From assembly GCA_964419225.1 (NCBI GenBank), contig CAYQPF010000135.1, forward strand, positions 1-14,265: a DNA stretch of 14,265 bases, read 5' to 3'. The position numbers and the translations under genes were made by a program. Within the stretch, counting starts at the first letter, position 1. Each line of letters starts with the position of its first letter. Of this stretch, positions 1 through 7,134 are shown piece after piece. The stretch is from CAYQPF01 sp964419225. GTDB taxonomy: Bacteria > Cloacimonadota > Cloacimonadia > Cloacimonadales > CAYQPF01. Below the pieces are notes generated by a model. That model was not told the origin of the DNA. It searched no databases and saw nothing but the letters and a program-made list of their open reading frames with translations.

Positions 1-632
1 GTATTGATGAAAGGGAGGGCAGTTTGGGCTGAGGCCTGAGTAGAGATAGCCAGAGTCTGATTACTGAATAAAGTAGAGCTGGATACACTGGGCATGCTGA
101 CGTAGTAGTAATCTTCTGCTCTGTTGTTATTGGGTCCGAAGTGGATTCTGGCACCGGTGTCGGGTTCTTTCCAGCCACCAGGTGTAGTTCTCCAACTGTT
201 GCTGGATAAGCTGCCATCCAGCAGTTTGATACCATTGTAACTGGTATCTGTAGCTAAGCGGTCGATCTCTGCACCCATGAGAGTAAACTCGGAGTGCATG
301 ATCAGTCTCTGGTCGTCGGTGTAGGTACCGGTAGCAGCCTGTTCAGCGAGTTCTTTCATGCGGGTGAGGTCTTCGTCGATGATGCTGAGATTACCTTCGG
401 CAGTCTGGACCATTGATATTGCATCATCGAGGTTTCTTTTCCCCTGGGTATAGGCAGCGATGCGAGCTTTCATGCTTTCGCTGACAGCCATACCGGCAGG
501 ATCGTCTGAGGAAGAGTTCACACGCAGGCCGGAAGAGAGTCTTTCGACAGAGGTAGCCAGATTATTGTAGATGGATTGGAGTGCGGTATTTGCCCTGAGG
601 GCGGTGATATTGTTGCTTGTGTATAATGCCAA
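1..632 (-). CDS. fliC: Flagellin, N-terminal part (3' end beyond window)
   Basis: Flagellin is the filament subunit exported by the flagellar type III apparatus. Only the first 210 codons are visible. Reading leftwards from 632, the protein begins M-A-L-Y-T-S-N-N-I-T-A-L and contains the D0/D1 signature: LSSGLRVNSSSDDPAGMAVS at residues 32-51, a coiled-helical stretch, VQTAEGNLSIIDEDLTRMKELAEQ at 75-98 (written here as two halves of the D1 helix: VQTAEGNLS and RMKELAEQ), then GTYTDDQR at 102-109. After a short variable part (about residues 140-190) it reads STQASAQTAL, which resembles the start of the C-terminal D1 helix, so the whole protein is probably under 300 residues. The start is taken as TTG at 632-630: it gives the canonical flagellin N-terminus and lies 5 nt after a perfect AGGAGG. 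No ATG or GTG fits. GC content is about one half in the lines I tallied, well above the neighbouring genes. No other flagellar gene is in the window. Family assignment is firm; the symbol is by family only. Confidence 0.93.
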   Translation of the reverse strand, partial: MALYTSNNITALRANTALQSIYNNLATSVERLSSGLRVNSSSDDPAGMAVSESMKARIAAYTQGKRNLDDAISMVQTAEGNLSIIDEDLTRMKELAEQAATGTYTDDQRLIMHSEFTLMGAEIDRLATDTSYNGIKLLDGSLSSNSWRTTPGGWKEPDTGARIHFGPNNNRAEDYYYVSMPSVSSSTLFSNQTLAISTQASAQTALPFIN

Positions 633-637
633 AACAA

Positions 638-643
638 CCTCCT
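638..643 (-). promoter_or_regulatory. Shine-Dalgarno site that fixes the flagellin TTG start
   Basis: The minus strand reads AGGAGG here, a full match to the anti-SD complement, with a 5-nt spacer to the TTG at 632-630. Because there is no ATG/GTG in the right frame, this site decides the start of the flagellin gene. Confidence 0.8.
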
Positions 644-724
644 GGGAGATTTTTTGGCAAAGTCATAGGCCTAGAGAAATCTACTCTGTGTGCGTTGGGA
701 GAACTAACTTACTAACCACAGCAA

Positions 725-752
725 ATAATACTGATATTTCTTTGAGTGTCAA
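725..752 (-). promoter_or_regulatory. Sigma70-type promoter for flagellin
   Basis: On the minus strand a consensus TTGACA (plus 747-752) is followed after 16 bp by TATTAT (plus 725-730). Transcription would begin near 718 and leave a leader of about 85 nt. It lies between the terminator of the upstream gene (804-840) and the flagellin start, so flagellin is its own unit. No sigma28-type flagellin promoter motif was seen in the same stretch. Confidence 0.6.
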
Positions 753-803
753 GAAAAAAAGAGGATTATTTTATTATTTTGAGAATATTTTTTGATTAAG
801 GAT

Positions 804-840
804 AAAAAAACGGCGTCATCGCTTCTGGATGACGCCGTTA
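804..840 (-). terminator. Intrinsic terminator downstream of the large surface-protein gene
   Basis: The arms 811-820 (CGGCGTCATC) and 828-837 (GATGACGCCG) are perfectly complementary with a 7-nt loop. Two flanking A/T pairs extend the stem to 12 bp. On the minus strand the stem is followed by a run of seven T (plus 804-810). It lies 15 nt past the TAA of the 855-4726 gene, so it terminates that transcript and insulates flagellin. Confidence 0.9.
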
Positions 841-854
841 CATTGTTTTATGAT

Positions 855-2696
855 TTACCTGGAATTACTCTTATAAATCGGAATTGTTCCGGTATTGGCA
901 GTGACTCGATAAAATTTGCAGTTCTCATTGACCGGAACGGTGGTGAACCAGTCTGTAGAATAAGAAATTGGATTGAATGTACCGTCTGGCTGATCAGATG
1001 CATAAATTGTATAATAAGTGGCTGAGCCGACAGCATTCCAACTCAGGAGAATTCCCTCGGGATCGAGAGAGATAATGAGATATTGAATTTCACCTAAAAC
1101 TGTAACAGAGATCGTCTTTGTGATAACAGTATATCCGTCATAGATTTCGATAGTCACTGTCTCTACTCCATCCCAATCTGAGAGTGGGGTTATTGTCAGT
1201 GTACCATTATCATATAAACAACTCAAATGACTGGTCGAGAAGGTATTCACGTAGAGTGTCTCGTCCGGGTTCAAGCCTTGGACATAAGCAGGAACATAGT
1301 AAGCTGCATAGCCGTTTAGCTGCATTTCGGCAGTTTCGGGCAGATTGCTGGTAATTGCTGAACGTGTGGTAAACTGTTTTATATCTGAGACCGCATTACC
1401 GAAGGTATGAGATGTGGTACAAACTCTCCAGAAATAGGTTGTATTCGGGTTGAAGGCAACTGCTGCAAGATGCGAGGTATCCGGGGAAGCAGAGGTGAAA
1501 TAAACAATATTAGAGAAAGCCATATCAGTAGCTATTTCAATTCTGTAAGCATATCCTTCATGGATTGCCGGCCAGGTGAAAAGAGGACGTAGTGAAGTAC
1601 TGTCGTCACCGGGAGTATAATTGCCGTAAGACCATCTGGACAGAGAATTTGAGAAGGAATATGTCCTATAAAGTGGAAGGGAATTAACAGTGATAGTATT
1701 ATTCCACATTCCATAGGACATGGGGCCTGTATATTTCTCCCATATACTGTTAGCAGAATTAAAACTAAAGAGATCATACTCCATCATATTTTCCATATTC
1801 GCTACCTGGAATTCACATACAGGATTTACCGGAGAACTGTCGTTTTGATAATCCATTGACCAATATTCTCCATTTGTTCCAGGTAGATTTGCATGTGGAA
1901 CGTTCACATAAGTCATAGAAATTTCATTTACACCGGGCAATTGACTTTCATACATTAAACGAAGATGATAGAAGTTTTGCCAGTCATAACTTGGTGTTCT
2001 GATATTAGTTACACTATTCTGTGAAGTAAGTACGAGATTACCGACATAGTAGGCATCTTTTACTGAGAAAAATAGATGGCCAGGGAAAAATCCGGGCATA
2101 ACAAATGGATGAAGAGTAACAGTACTTCCTTCTGCTATAGTAAGGTTGGGAAGAATGTTATCTCCAGAAAGCATGAAATTTGCATTTGCATCGGCAATTA
2201 CAGCGGGCATAGAATTATTTAGATCTATGCTTCTTACCTGGGTTCCTCTCAGGAAGATCGTACCCACCCAGCTATCTATAGAAGAATCAAGATTAAATAC
2301 ATTTCCATAGGTTGCGATTTGCATGAGTGCATTTGTTCCACCGACAATGGTGCCTGAGTTCGTTATAGACTGCAAGGCAGTGAACAGACGTGTAATGTTG
2401 GCTATGCAGGTGAGAGTTCCATAATTGGTGAGATCTGTATTTGCTACACAATTATCATCCAAGATGGTAGTAGTACCGGCAATATTTATATCAATCAGGG
2501 TTGCAGATTGCAGGGAGCAGTTGTTGAGGATACCGTAGGAGGTAGTTCCGTAGATGATCGTTGCACCTGTCAAAGTAGAATTATTAAGTTCAAGATTTGC
2601 ATCCCACAGATTGATCACTTTATTGAGGAATGTGATAGATTCGGTAATGACAGTTGTAGATCCTGGATAAGTCATTAGGTTGCACTCAAGAGGCAC
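855..2696 (-). CDS. C-terminal fragment of the disrupted surface protein (beta-helix, FN3-like and cadherin-like domains)
   Basis: This is a 613-codon frame with a nominal GTG at 2696 and no SD. Residues 1-360 continue the beta-helix-like, Asn/Thr-rich region. Residues about 365-445 look like an FN3-type domain (LFTWPAIHEGYAYRIEIATD, then TTYFWRV). Residues 450-535 resemble a cadherin-like repeat (NGTLTITPLSDWDGVETVTI). Residues 537-600 are another FN3-like module (LLSWNAVGSATYYTIYASD, then CKFYRVTA). The same C-terminal FN3 style recurs at the N-terminus of the mature protein at 5376-6659. There is no obvious sorting tail. The terminator at 804-840 follows directly. Confidence 0.65.
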   Translation of the reverse strand: MPLECNLMTYPGSTTVITESITFLNKVINLWDANLELNNSTLTGATIIYGTTSYGILNNCSLQSATLIDINIAGTTTILDDNCVANTDLTNYGTLTCIANITRLFTALQSITNSGTIVGGTNALMQIATYGNVFNLDSSIDSWVGTIFLRGTQVRSIDLNNSMPAVIADANANFMLSGDNILPNLTIAEGSTVTLHPFVMPGFFPGHLFFSVKDAYYVGNLVLTSQNSVTNIRTPSYDWQNFYHLRLMYESQLPGVNEISMTYVNVPHANLPGTNGEYWSMDYQNDSSPVNPVCEFQVANMENMMEYDLFSFNSANSIWEKYTGPMSYGMWNNTITVNSLPLYRTYSFSNSLSRWSYGNYTPGDDSTSLRPLFTWPAIHEGYAYRIEIATDMAFSNIVYFTSASPDTSHLAAVAFNPNTTYFWRVCTTSHTFGNAVSDIKQFTTRSAITSNLPETAEMQLNGYAAYYVPAYVQGLNPDETLYVNTFSTSHLSCLYDNGTLTITPLSDWDGVETVTIEIYDGYTVITKTISVTVLGEIQYLIISLDPEGILLSWNAVGSATYYTIYASDQPDGTFNPISYSTDWFTTVPVNENCKFYRVTANTGTIPIYKSNSR

Positions 2697-2729
2697 ATTT
2701 GCCGATAGGTGTAGATTACTGGAGAGGGA

Positions 2730-4403
2730 TTAGACCGATCCCTGCAGTCTGGTGGACAGGGGGGAATTGACCCCTTGAATAGTAAGATGATCTCCGCCCA
2801 AAGTTACATTCATAGCTCCACCTGAACCAGGAACCAGCATACCGTCGGAGATTGATAAATCACCATTGATAGTCGTGTAGATGTTTGCGGCATTCGATCC
2901 TTGTACGGTTGATTCAACAAACAGGTCATCTTCGAAGGAACTCAGATTGTCTGCAATCACCATTCCTGAGCCCACGATTTTCACGGGTAGTTCAAAATGA
3001 CTATTAGTTATAGTAACATCATCCAAAGTGAGAACCGGACTGGAAAAGTTGATATTATTGGCAACATAGAAGTTCTGCAGATCAGCAGAAACTATTTTGA
3101 AGGTACTTACTGTTTCAAAAGTATAAGTCTGTGATCCCTGGATAGTACCGTTAGTCATATTGAGATCGGGATATTCACCCGGATTCGTAAACCTGGGGAG
3201 AAGAGAGAGAACAGGACACTCATTTATGAGAGAACCACCATTAAATATGGAAGTTTCATCCCAAAACAATTCTCCTGTGCTGCCAGAGTAGATGGTGGTT
3301 TCTGTAGCACTGATTGTGGAATTATCCAGTTCCATTACATCTTTAACACGCAATTTAAGAATTGTCCCCGGGTCTTGTAAGATAGAGGAATTGAAAAGTT
3401 TTAAGCCTTTGTTGAAATTTGCAATAACTATAGACTCATTTCCCGCGGTGAAAGTTCCCACAGTTAAAGCATAACAATCGAATTCTACAGAACTGTTCAG
3501 CAATTTACAATCCTCGAGTGTTATTCCGTTGGGATCGTTTACGACCAGGAAAGATCGGAGATGGCATTGCCATAATTTACCTGATCCAGGAGTAATGGTT
3601 CCGTATTGAATATCGGCATTCTTCAGGGTAAATGAATTCAAATCTAAGATACCTGACTCGAACACGGCTGGTGCTGGAGTACTAAATGTCAGATTGTTTT
3701 CCAGTTTCAAACTCGAGTTAACATTGAGTATAGAGCCAAGAAAGAGTGCTTGAATATTCAGTAACTGGGGATCTTCTGAAGAACGGTTACCAGTTAAGTG
3801 CAAAGTAGTGAGAGTGATTTGAGCTGTTGCTGCAACTGAACAATTCCCGGTAAGATAAATATTCATAAAATCGGGAGTATTGATGATTGCATTATTAGTG
3901 AGTTCAAGATTTCCATCAATGTAAAATGTTGCCCCTGATGTGCTTATTGTTGTTAAATTGCAATCGTAAAAAAGAGTTAAATCTTTGAAATTGTTTGTAT
4001 TGGAAAAGCGGGATTCTTTAGTTAATCTGATTGGCTGAAGAAAATTAACAGAACTGAAATCACAGTGTTCAAACATGAGATAATAGGAATTAGACCCGCT
4101 ACCAATGGTGCAATTGTTTAAGTAGGCATCAATAAGACCGGCGGATTGACTCATCCGCACATTGCAGTTTTGAAAAATATTGTCTCCGATGCCAGGATTA
4201 CTGTACATGAAGTTTTCGAGATAATAGCCTGAAGTAGTAGGATATGCAAAAAATTGAGAATGAATAGTCGTAGTATTTTGATTGGAAATATGGCAGTCAG
4301 TTATACCACCGGATAAGTCATAATACCATGTTTCATTAACAACATAATAGCTGGAATAGCCAAGGGCTATTGAACCACCAGTCCAGATGGAAAGAGAACC
4401 CAT
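2730..4403 (-). CDS. Middle fragment of the disrupted surface protein (beta-helix-like repeats)
   Basis: This is a 557-codon open frame beginning at an internal ATG without SD, directly after a TGA in the same frame. The protein is rich in Asn, Thr and Ser, with short recurring units such as LNNCTIGSGS and LYDCNLTTIS and alternating hydrophobic residues. That is the look of a right-handed parallel beta-helix of the kind found in adhesins and polymorphic surface proteins. No catalytic motif was recognised. It ends at TAA 2732-2730, after which the same frame continues with similar protein. Confidence 0.6.
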   Translation of the reverse strand: MGSLSIWTGGSIALGYSSYYVVNETWYYDLSGGITDCHISNQNTTTIHSQFFAYPTTSGYYLENFMYSNPGIGDNIFQNCNVRMSQSAGLIDAYLNNCTIGSGSNSYYLMFEHCDFSSVNFLQPIRLTKESRFSNTNNFKDLTLFYDCNLTTISTSGATFYIDGNLELTNNAIINTPDFMNIYLTGNCSVAATAQITLTTLHLTGNRSSEDPQLLNIQALFLGSILNVNSSLKLENNLTFSTPAPAVFESGILDLNSFTLKNADIQYGTITPGSGKLWQCHLRSFLVVNDPNGITLEDCKLLNSSVEFDCYALTVGTFTAGNESIVIANFNKGLKLFNSSILQDPGTILKLRVKDVMELDNSTISATETTIYSGSTGELFWDETSIFNGGSLINECPVLSLLPRFTNPGEYPDLNMTNGTIQGSQTYTFETVSTFKIVSADLQNFYVANNINFSSPVLTLDDVTITNSHFELPVKIVGSGMVIADNLSSFEDDLFVESTVQGSNAANIYTTINGDLSISDGMLVPGSGGAMNVTLGGDHLTIQGVNSPLSTRLQGSV

Positions 4404-4726
4404 TCATTACCGATTTGGCAGTAATCTGCCACTGTAATTCCATTAAGGGCATAAAGAGTCCCTTCATTATAATCAACAGATTTCAAGCGGGACTGGTTGA
4501 AGGAGTTTCCTAATATTTCAAGGCTGTTTACGGTTTTAAATCCACTTATAGCAACATAGTCACCATTAACAATTCTAACATCATCAAGCGAGGTTGGGAC
4601 ACTACCTGTATTCCAGATAGCCGGATTATCCCATTGACCGCTGGTTACAGTAGTTACAATAGTTCCGAAAAGCCAGGAACCGGAAAAAAGAAAAAGTAAA
4701 AGCAGCAATACGCTCAGATTATTCAT
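4367..4726 (-). CDS. N-terminal fragment of the disrupted surface protein (signal peptide and first module)
   Basis: This fragment has 119 codons with ATG at 4726-4724, preceded by AAGGAG (4733-4738) at a 6-nt spacing. Residues 1-20 are a signal peptide (M-N-N-L followed by a Leu-rich core and S-W-L-F-G). Then comes VTSGQWDNPAIWNTGSVPTS and a strand-rich stretch (VRIVNGDYVAISGFKTVNSL), an N-terminal module common in FCB-group secreted proteins. The last residues after about position 107 (N-E-W-V-L-F-P) look out of frame: the sensible continuation G-S-L-S-I-W-T-G-G-S lies in the next frame. Confidence 0.7.
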   Translation of the reverse strand: MNNLSVLLLLLFLFSGSWLFGTIVTTVTSGQWDNPAIWNTGSVPTSLDDVRIVNGDYVAISGFKTVNSLEILGNSFNQSRLKSVDYNEGTLYALNGITVADYCQIGNEWVLFPSGLVVQ

Positions 4727-4740
4727 AAATTACTCCTTAG

Positions 4741-5314
4741 TATAATTGATTTTGTTTTAGAGGATTTTTCTGTTTTACTACAGACATTATCAGGTTAACG
4801 GAGATTTTTTTTGGACATTTGACAAACATGGTTTTGGATTATTGTTTTTTATTTATGACATCAGATTCTATGAATGAAGAAAAGTGAGTTTGGAGCATAA
4901 TTTCATTCACAATTTGCTCTGTAAAAAGAACTTTAGTTGTGCAGAAGTAAGTAATATATTCACCATCTACACAAAGGAATCTTTCTTTGACCTAATACTT
5001 CATTGTGAATCGATTCTTTCAAACAAATTCACGGTTTATTTGATACCGGGAATACACAGGAATTAATTAATCCATAAGTTCAATTTGATATCCAGTTTAA
5101 CTGTCTGTCAAGATTTTTCTGCTTTAAATATGACTTTTTTATTCCCAGGCCTGGTATTTATACGAGGTATAAATAGACCCACTCTCTAGCGGGCTTCGCC
5201 TAAAACCCTATTAATATTTTGGTGAACAATGAAAGAATTTAGTCTTAAAGTACAAATTTACAAAGCGAACTTAAAATAGGATTTTTAAAATAATCTGGAA
5301 TACGAAAATAAAAC
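4741..5314. other. AT-rich intergenic stretch without a supportable gene
   Basis: This lies between the divergent starts of the disrupted surface-protein gene (minus) and the FGE-like gene (plus). A 60-codon frame at 4884-5066 starts with GTG, has no SD and no recognisable sequence, so it is not called. The only structure seen is a perfect 9-bp inverted repeat at 5155-5175. No tRNA, riboswitch or mobile-element end was recognised. Confidence 0.5.
5155..5175. repeat. Perfect 9-bp inverted repeat, possible operator
   Basis: TATTTATAC (5155-5163) and GTATAAATA (5167-5175) are perfect reverse complements separated by GAG. The element lies about 140 bp upstream of the promoter at 5315. There is no T-run after it, so it is not a terminator. 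It could be a protein-binding site or simply AT-rich chance. Confidence 0.4.
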
Positions 5315-5343
5315 TTGTCAACTTCAATTAAAATAGTTATAAA
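5315..5343 (+). promoter_or_regulatory. Sigma70-type promoter for the FGE-like secreted protein
   Basis: TTGTCA (5315-5320) and TATAAA (5338-5343) are separated by 17 bp. Transcription would start near 5350, giving a leader of about 25 nt that holds the SD AAGGAG (5363-5368). Confidence 0.6.
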
Positions 5344-5375
5344 GGTGTTCAAAAAAAATAGGAAGGAGACTTAAA

Positions 5376-6659
5376 ATGAAAAATTGTTTAATTTTTACAA
5401 TCATTGGACTTATGTATTGCCTTTTCTGTTTTGCTCTTGAGCCGGTTGATCCGGATATTAACATGACCAATATGAATAATGTAGTTTTAACCTGGACAGC
5501 TATTCCGTTTGCTACCGGTTATTTGGTTGAAGCGTCTGATAATAGTGTGGGGCCCTTTTCGGACATGTCCTCCACAGGAACATTTAACAATGATGGTACC
5601 AATGTGAGTTGGACTTCAGCTGCGGTAAATAGCAAGCAGTTTTTTAGAATTATCGCTATTCAGGATACAGTTGCAACTCCTGTAATCAATCCTGTCGGAG
5701 GTACCTATTCAGAAGCCCAGACTGTAACAATAACCTGTGCAACTGTGGGAGCTGATATTCATTATACTATTAATGGAAATGAACCTGATGAAAACTCAAA
5801 CTTGTATTCTGTGCCTCTCACAATTACTACTACAACAACTGTAAAAGCTAAAGCATTTAAAAATGGTTTCGCACCAAGTACAACAACTACTGAGATTTAT
5901 AATATTACAATCATTATACCTGATACTTTTGTTTTAATATCGGGCGGTACGTTTAACAATGGCACCTCAAATGTAACAGTTTCTTCCTTCTATATTGATA
6001 AATACGAGCTTACCCAAACAGCATATCAAGCTGTGATGGGTGTTAATCCTGCATATTTTGTTACTGTACCCAACGCTCCTGTAGAGTTAGTATCCTGGTT
6101 CAATTCAATCGAATATTGTAATAAACGGAGTATGTCGGAAGGCATGACACCCTGTTTCAGTTATTCTACTTACGGGACTGATCCTGCAAATTGGCCTGCA
6201 GGCTGGAATAGTGTAAATGCCAATCATATTAATGTGTCATGTAATTGGACGGCTAATGGTTACCGTTTACTGACAGAAGCGGAATGGCAATTTGCAGCCA
6301 GAGGTGGAAATCTGACACATAACTATGCCTTCAGCGGAAGCAATACAGTAAATGATGTGGCCTGGCATTACGGTAATTCCGTTAATAGATCTCACACAGT
6401 AGGTACAAAAGCAGCAAATGAATTGGGACTTTTTGATATGAGCGGTAATGTTTATGAATGGTGTTGGGACATTCAGGCTTCTTATCCCAGCGGAGCACAG
6501 ACCAATCCTCATGGAGCCGTAAGCGGTAATTACCGGATCATCCGGGGAGGCAGCTGGCCCGGAAACTACACCTATTGTCAGGTAACAGCCCGTGGCATTA
6601 ACTCTGCCGGGGGTGTCCAGTACAATGTAGGTCTGCGTTTAGCAAGGAATTCTCAGTAA
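5376..6659 (+). CDS. Secreted FN3 / chitobiase-C-type / FGE-sulfatase-like protein
   Basis: The protein has 427 residues and its start is fixed by AAGGAG at 7 nt. A signal peptide at 1-20 ends C-F-C-F-A. An FN3-like module spans 24-95 (VVLTWTAIPFATGYLVEASD). A chitobiase/hexosaminidase C-terminal-type module spans 99-175 (P-V-G-G-T-Y, IHYTINGNEPDENS, VKAKAF). From 184 to the end is a formylglycine-generating-enzyme/SUMF1-like domain (ISGGTF, YELTQTAYQAVMGVNPAYF, GYRLLTEAEWQFAARGG, LGLFDMSGNVYEWCWD, RIIRGGSW, VGLRLAR). In true FGE two cysteines five residues apart near the GGSW motif are catalytic; here the first is Gly396 and the second is Cys401, so formylglycine synthesis is unlikely. The domain more probably serves as a binding or structural fold, as in many family relatives. 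It is exported to the periplasm or cell surface; the substrate or ligand is unknown. No terminator with a T-run follows. Confidence 0.88.
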   Translation: MKNCLIFTIIGLMYCLFCFALEPVDPDINMTNMNNVVLTWTAIPFATGYLVEASDNSVGPFSDMSSTGTFNNDGTNVSWTSAAVNSKQFFRIIAIQDTVATPVINPVGGTYSEAQTVTITCATVGADIHYTINGNEPDENSNLYSVPLTITTTTTVKAKAFKNGFAPSTTTTEIYNITIIIPDTFVLISGGTFNNGTSNVTVSSFYIDKYELTQTAYQAVMGVNPAYFVTVPNAPVELVSWFNSIEYCNKRSMSEGMTPCFSYSTYGTDPANWPAGWNSVNANHINVSCNWTANGYRLLTEAEWQFAARGGNLTHNYAFSGSNTVNDVAWHYGNSVNRSHTVGTKAANELGLFDMSGNVYEWCWDIQASYPSGAQTNPHGAVSGNYRIIRGGSWPGNYTYCQVTARGINSAGGVQYNVGLRLARNSQ

Positions 6660-6672
6660 AATTTTAATTTAC

Positions 6673-6688
6673 TATGCATTATTGCATA
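6673..6688. repeat. Small AT-rich hairpin after the FGE-like gene
   Basis: TATGCA (6673-6678) and TGCATA (6683-6688) form a 6-bp stem with a 4-nt loop, 14 nt past the stop codon. It lacks a T-run, so it is at best a weak 3'-end structure. Confidence 0.3.
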
Positions 6689-6786
6689 AAGAATTAAAAG
6701 ATTATTGGTAGTCAAAAAAAATAATAAAGATTGATTAAGAGACACAGTTTTCAAGATTGGCCTATAAGTTAATGTATTGGGATGTA

Positions 6787-6810
6787 TGGGCAGACCTTCA
6801 CGTCTGCCCA
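6787..6810. repeat. Palindromic repeat, family A, between convergent genes
   Basis: TGGGCAGAC (6787-6795) pairs perfectly with GTCTGCCCA (6802-6810) around the loop CTTCAC. It lies 18 nt past the stop of the minus-strand gene at 6829-7080 and downstream of the plus-strand gene ending at 6659. A second copy of the core GCAGAC-N6-GTCTGCCC occurs at 10702-10721. There is no T-run, so if it terminates transcription it is not a classic intrinsic terminator. A REP-like intergenic element is the simplest description. Confidence 0.65.
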
Positions 6811-6827
6811 CTGCACACTGCCCACTG
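6804..6827. repeat. Short tandem direct repeat CTGCCCACTG
   Basis: CTGCCCACTG occurs at 6804-6813 and again at 6818-6827, a period of 14 nt. It overlaps the right arm of the family-A palindrome. A degenerate relative lies at 7549-7578 (CTGCCCAC, CTGTACAC, TGTCCACT). Confidence 0.5.
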
Positions 6828-6828
6828 A

Positions 6829-7080
6829 TTAAAATTGCAGTTCCATTTGACTGACTTTTACGCCGGCAATGGCTTCCAGTTTGTCAGTCATTTCTGCAGC
6901 AATAGCGTCTTCGCAGCGTAATTGCAGTAAAATAATACCTGCGTTGGAGCAGCCTTCATAGGTTTCATGTAGACCTAATCTGGTTTGAATATAACAGCCG
7001 TAGCTGGTAAGAATAGATTGGACTTCAACAGCTTCTTCATTTCTTTTTTTAATGGTGATAGCCATAATTCTGGAAATCAT
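6829..7080 (-). CDS. TM1266-like ACT-domain protein (iron-only hydrogenase system regulator family)
   Basis: The protein has 83 residues. The pattern is a first beta strand (RIMAITIKKRN), a helix (VEVQSILTSYGCYIQTRLGL), a middle segment (GIILLQLRCED), a second helix (AAEMTDKLEAIAGV) and a last strand (VKVSQMELQF). It fits the small ferredoxin-fold ACT-like proteins typified by Thermotoga TM1266, often named putative iron-only hydrogenase system regulators. The YGxYIxxRLGL region is the most telling stretch. The start at 7080 is supported by GGAGGG (7085-7090) 4 nt upstream. It is a single gene, convergent with the FGE-like gene. No hydrogenase maturation or structural gene is in the window, so a hydrogenase link rests on family only. 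Identification is from memory of the family pattern. Confidence 0.7.
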   Translation of the reverse strand: MISRIMAITIKKRNEEAVEVQSILTSYGCYIQTRLGLHETYEGCSNAGIILLQLRCEDAIAAEMTDKLEAIAGVKVSQMELQF

Positions 7081-7105
7081 AAGACCCTCCGGATATTTTT
7101 GTTTA

Positions 7106-7134
7106 AGAATGAATTAATTAGAGAAAAATGTCAA
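7106..7134 (-). promoter_or_regulatory. Possible promoter of the TM1266-like gene
   Basis: The minus strand has a consensus TTGACA (plus 7129-7134), but the hexamer 17 bp downstream (CATTCT, plus 7106-7111) is a poor -10 box. Position is right: the start would fall near 7100, just before the SD at 7085-7090. Confidence 0.35.

Larger units (their letters stand above)
855..4726 (-). pseudogene. Large secreted beta-helix-like surface protein, disrupted by a frameshift and a stop
   Basis: Three consecutive reading frames together encode what looks like one protein of about 1290 residues. It has a signal peptide, an N-terminal module of the SGQWDNPAIWNTGSVPTSLDD type, a long Asn/Thr/Ser-rich beta-helix-like region, then an FN3-like domain, a cadherin-like domain and a C-terminal FN3-like domain. 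Frame 1 (4726-4367) and frame 2 (4403-2730) overlap by 37 nt, and the protein sequence makes sense only by switching frame near 4403, which needs one added base or two removed. Frame 2 then meets TAA at 2732-2730 and simply continues in the same frame (S-L-S-S-N-L-H-L) to the TAA at 857-855. Neither internal start has an SD, so reinitiation is unlikely. A good SD (AAGGAG, 4733-4738) precedes the true start and a strong terminator follows the end, so the transcription unit is still framed. The breaks could be real decay or sequencing errors. Confidence 0.8.

Noticed and set aside
640..662. Sigma54-type promoter in the flagellin leader (minus strand GGCC...TTTGCC)
   Set aside because: The GG-to-GC spacing is 11 instead of 10 and it lies within the SD region, so it could not drive this gene.
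571..1025. Two plus-strand frames over the flagellin start, its promoter and the terminator
   Set aside because: They lie antisense to clearly coding and regulatory sequence, and one spans the terminator hairpin.
4367..4403. Programmed -1 frameshift joining the first two parts of the surface protein
   Set aside because: The 37-nt overlap has no X-XXY-YYZ slippery heptamer in the required frame and no clear downstream structure, and a second, unrelated lesion follows at 2730.
4884..5066. 60-codon plus-strand frame in the long intergenic stretch
   Set aside because: It starts with GTG, has no SD, shows no recognisable sequence or signal peptide, and lies in AT-rich DNA.
5190..5203. Small GC hairpin (GGC-TTC-GCC) as a terminator
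   Set aside because: The stem is only 3 bp, with no T-run and no gene ending upstream on that strand.
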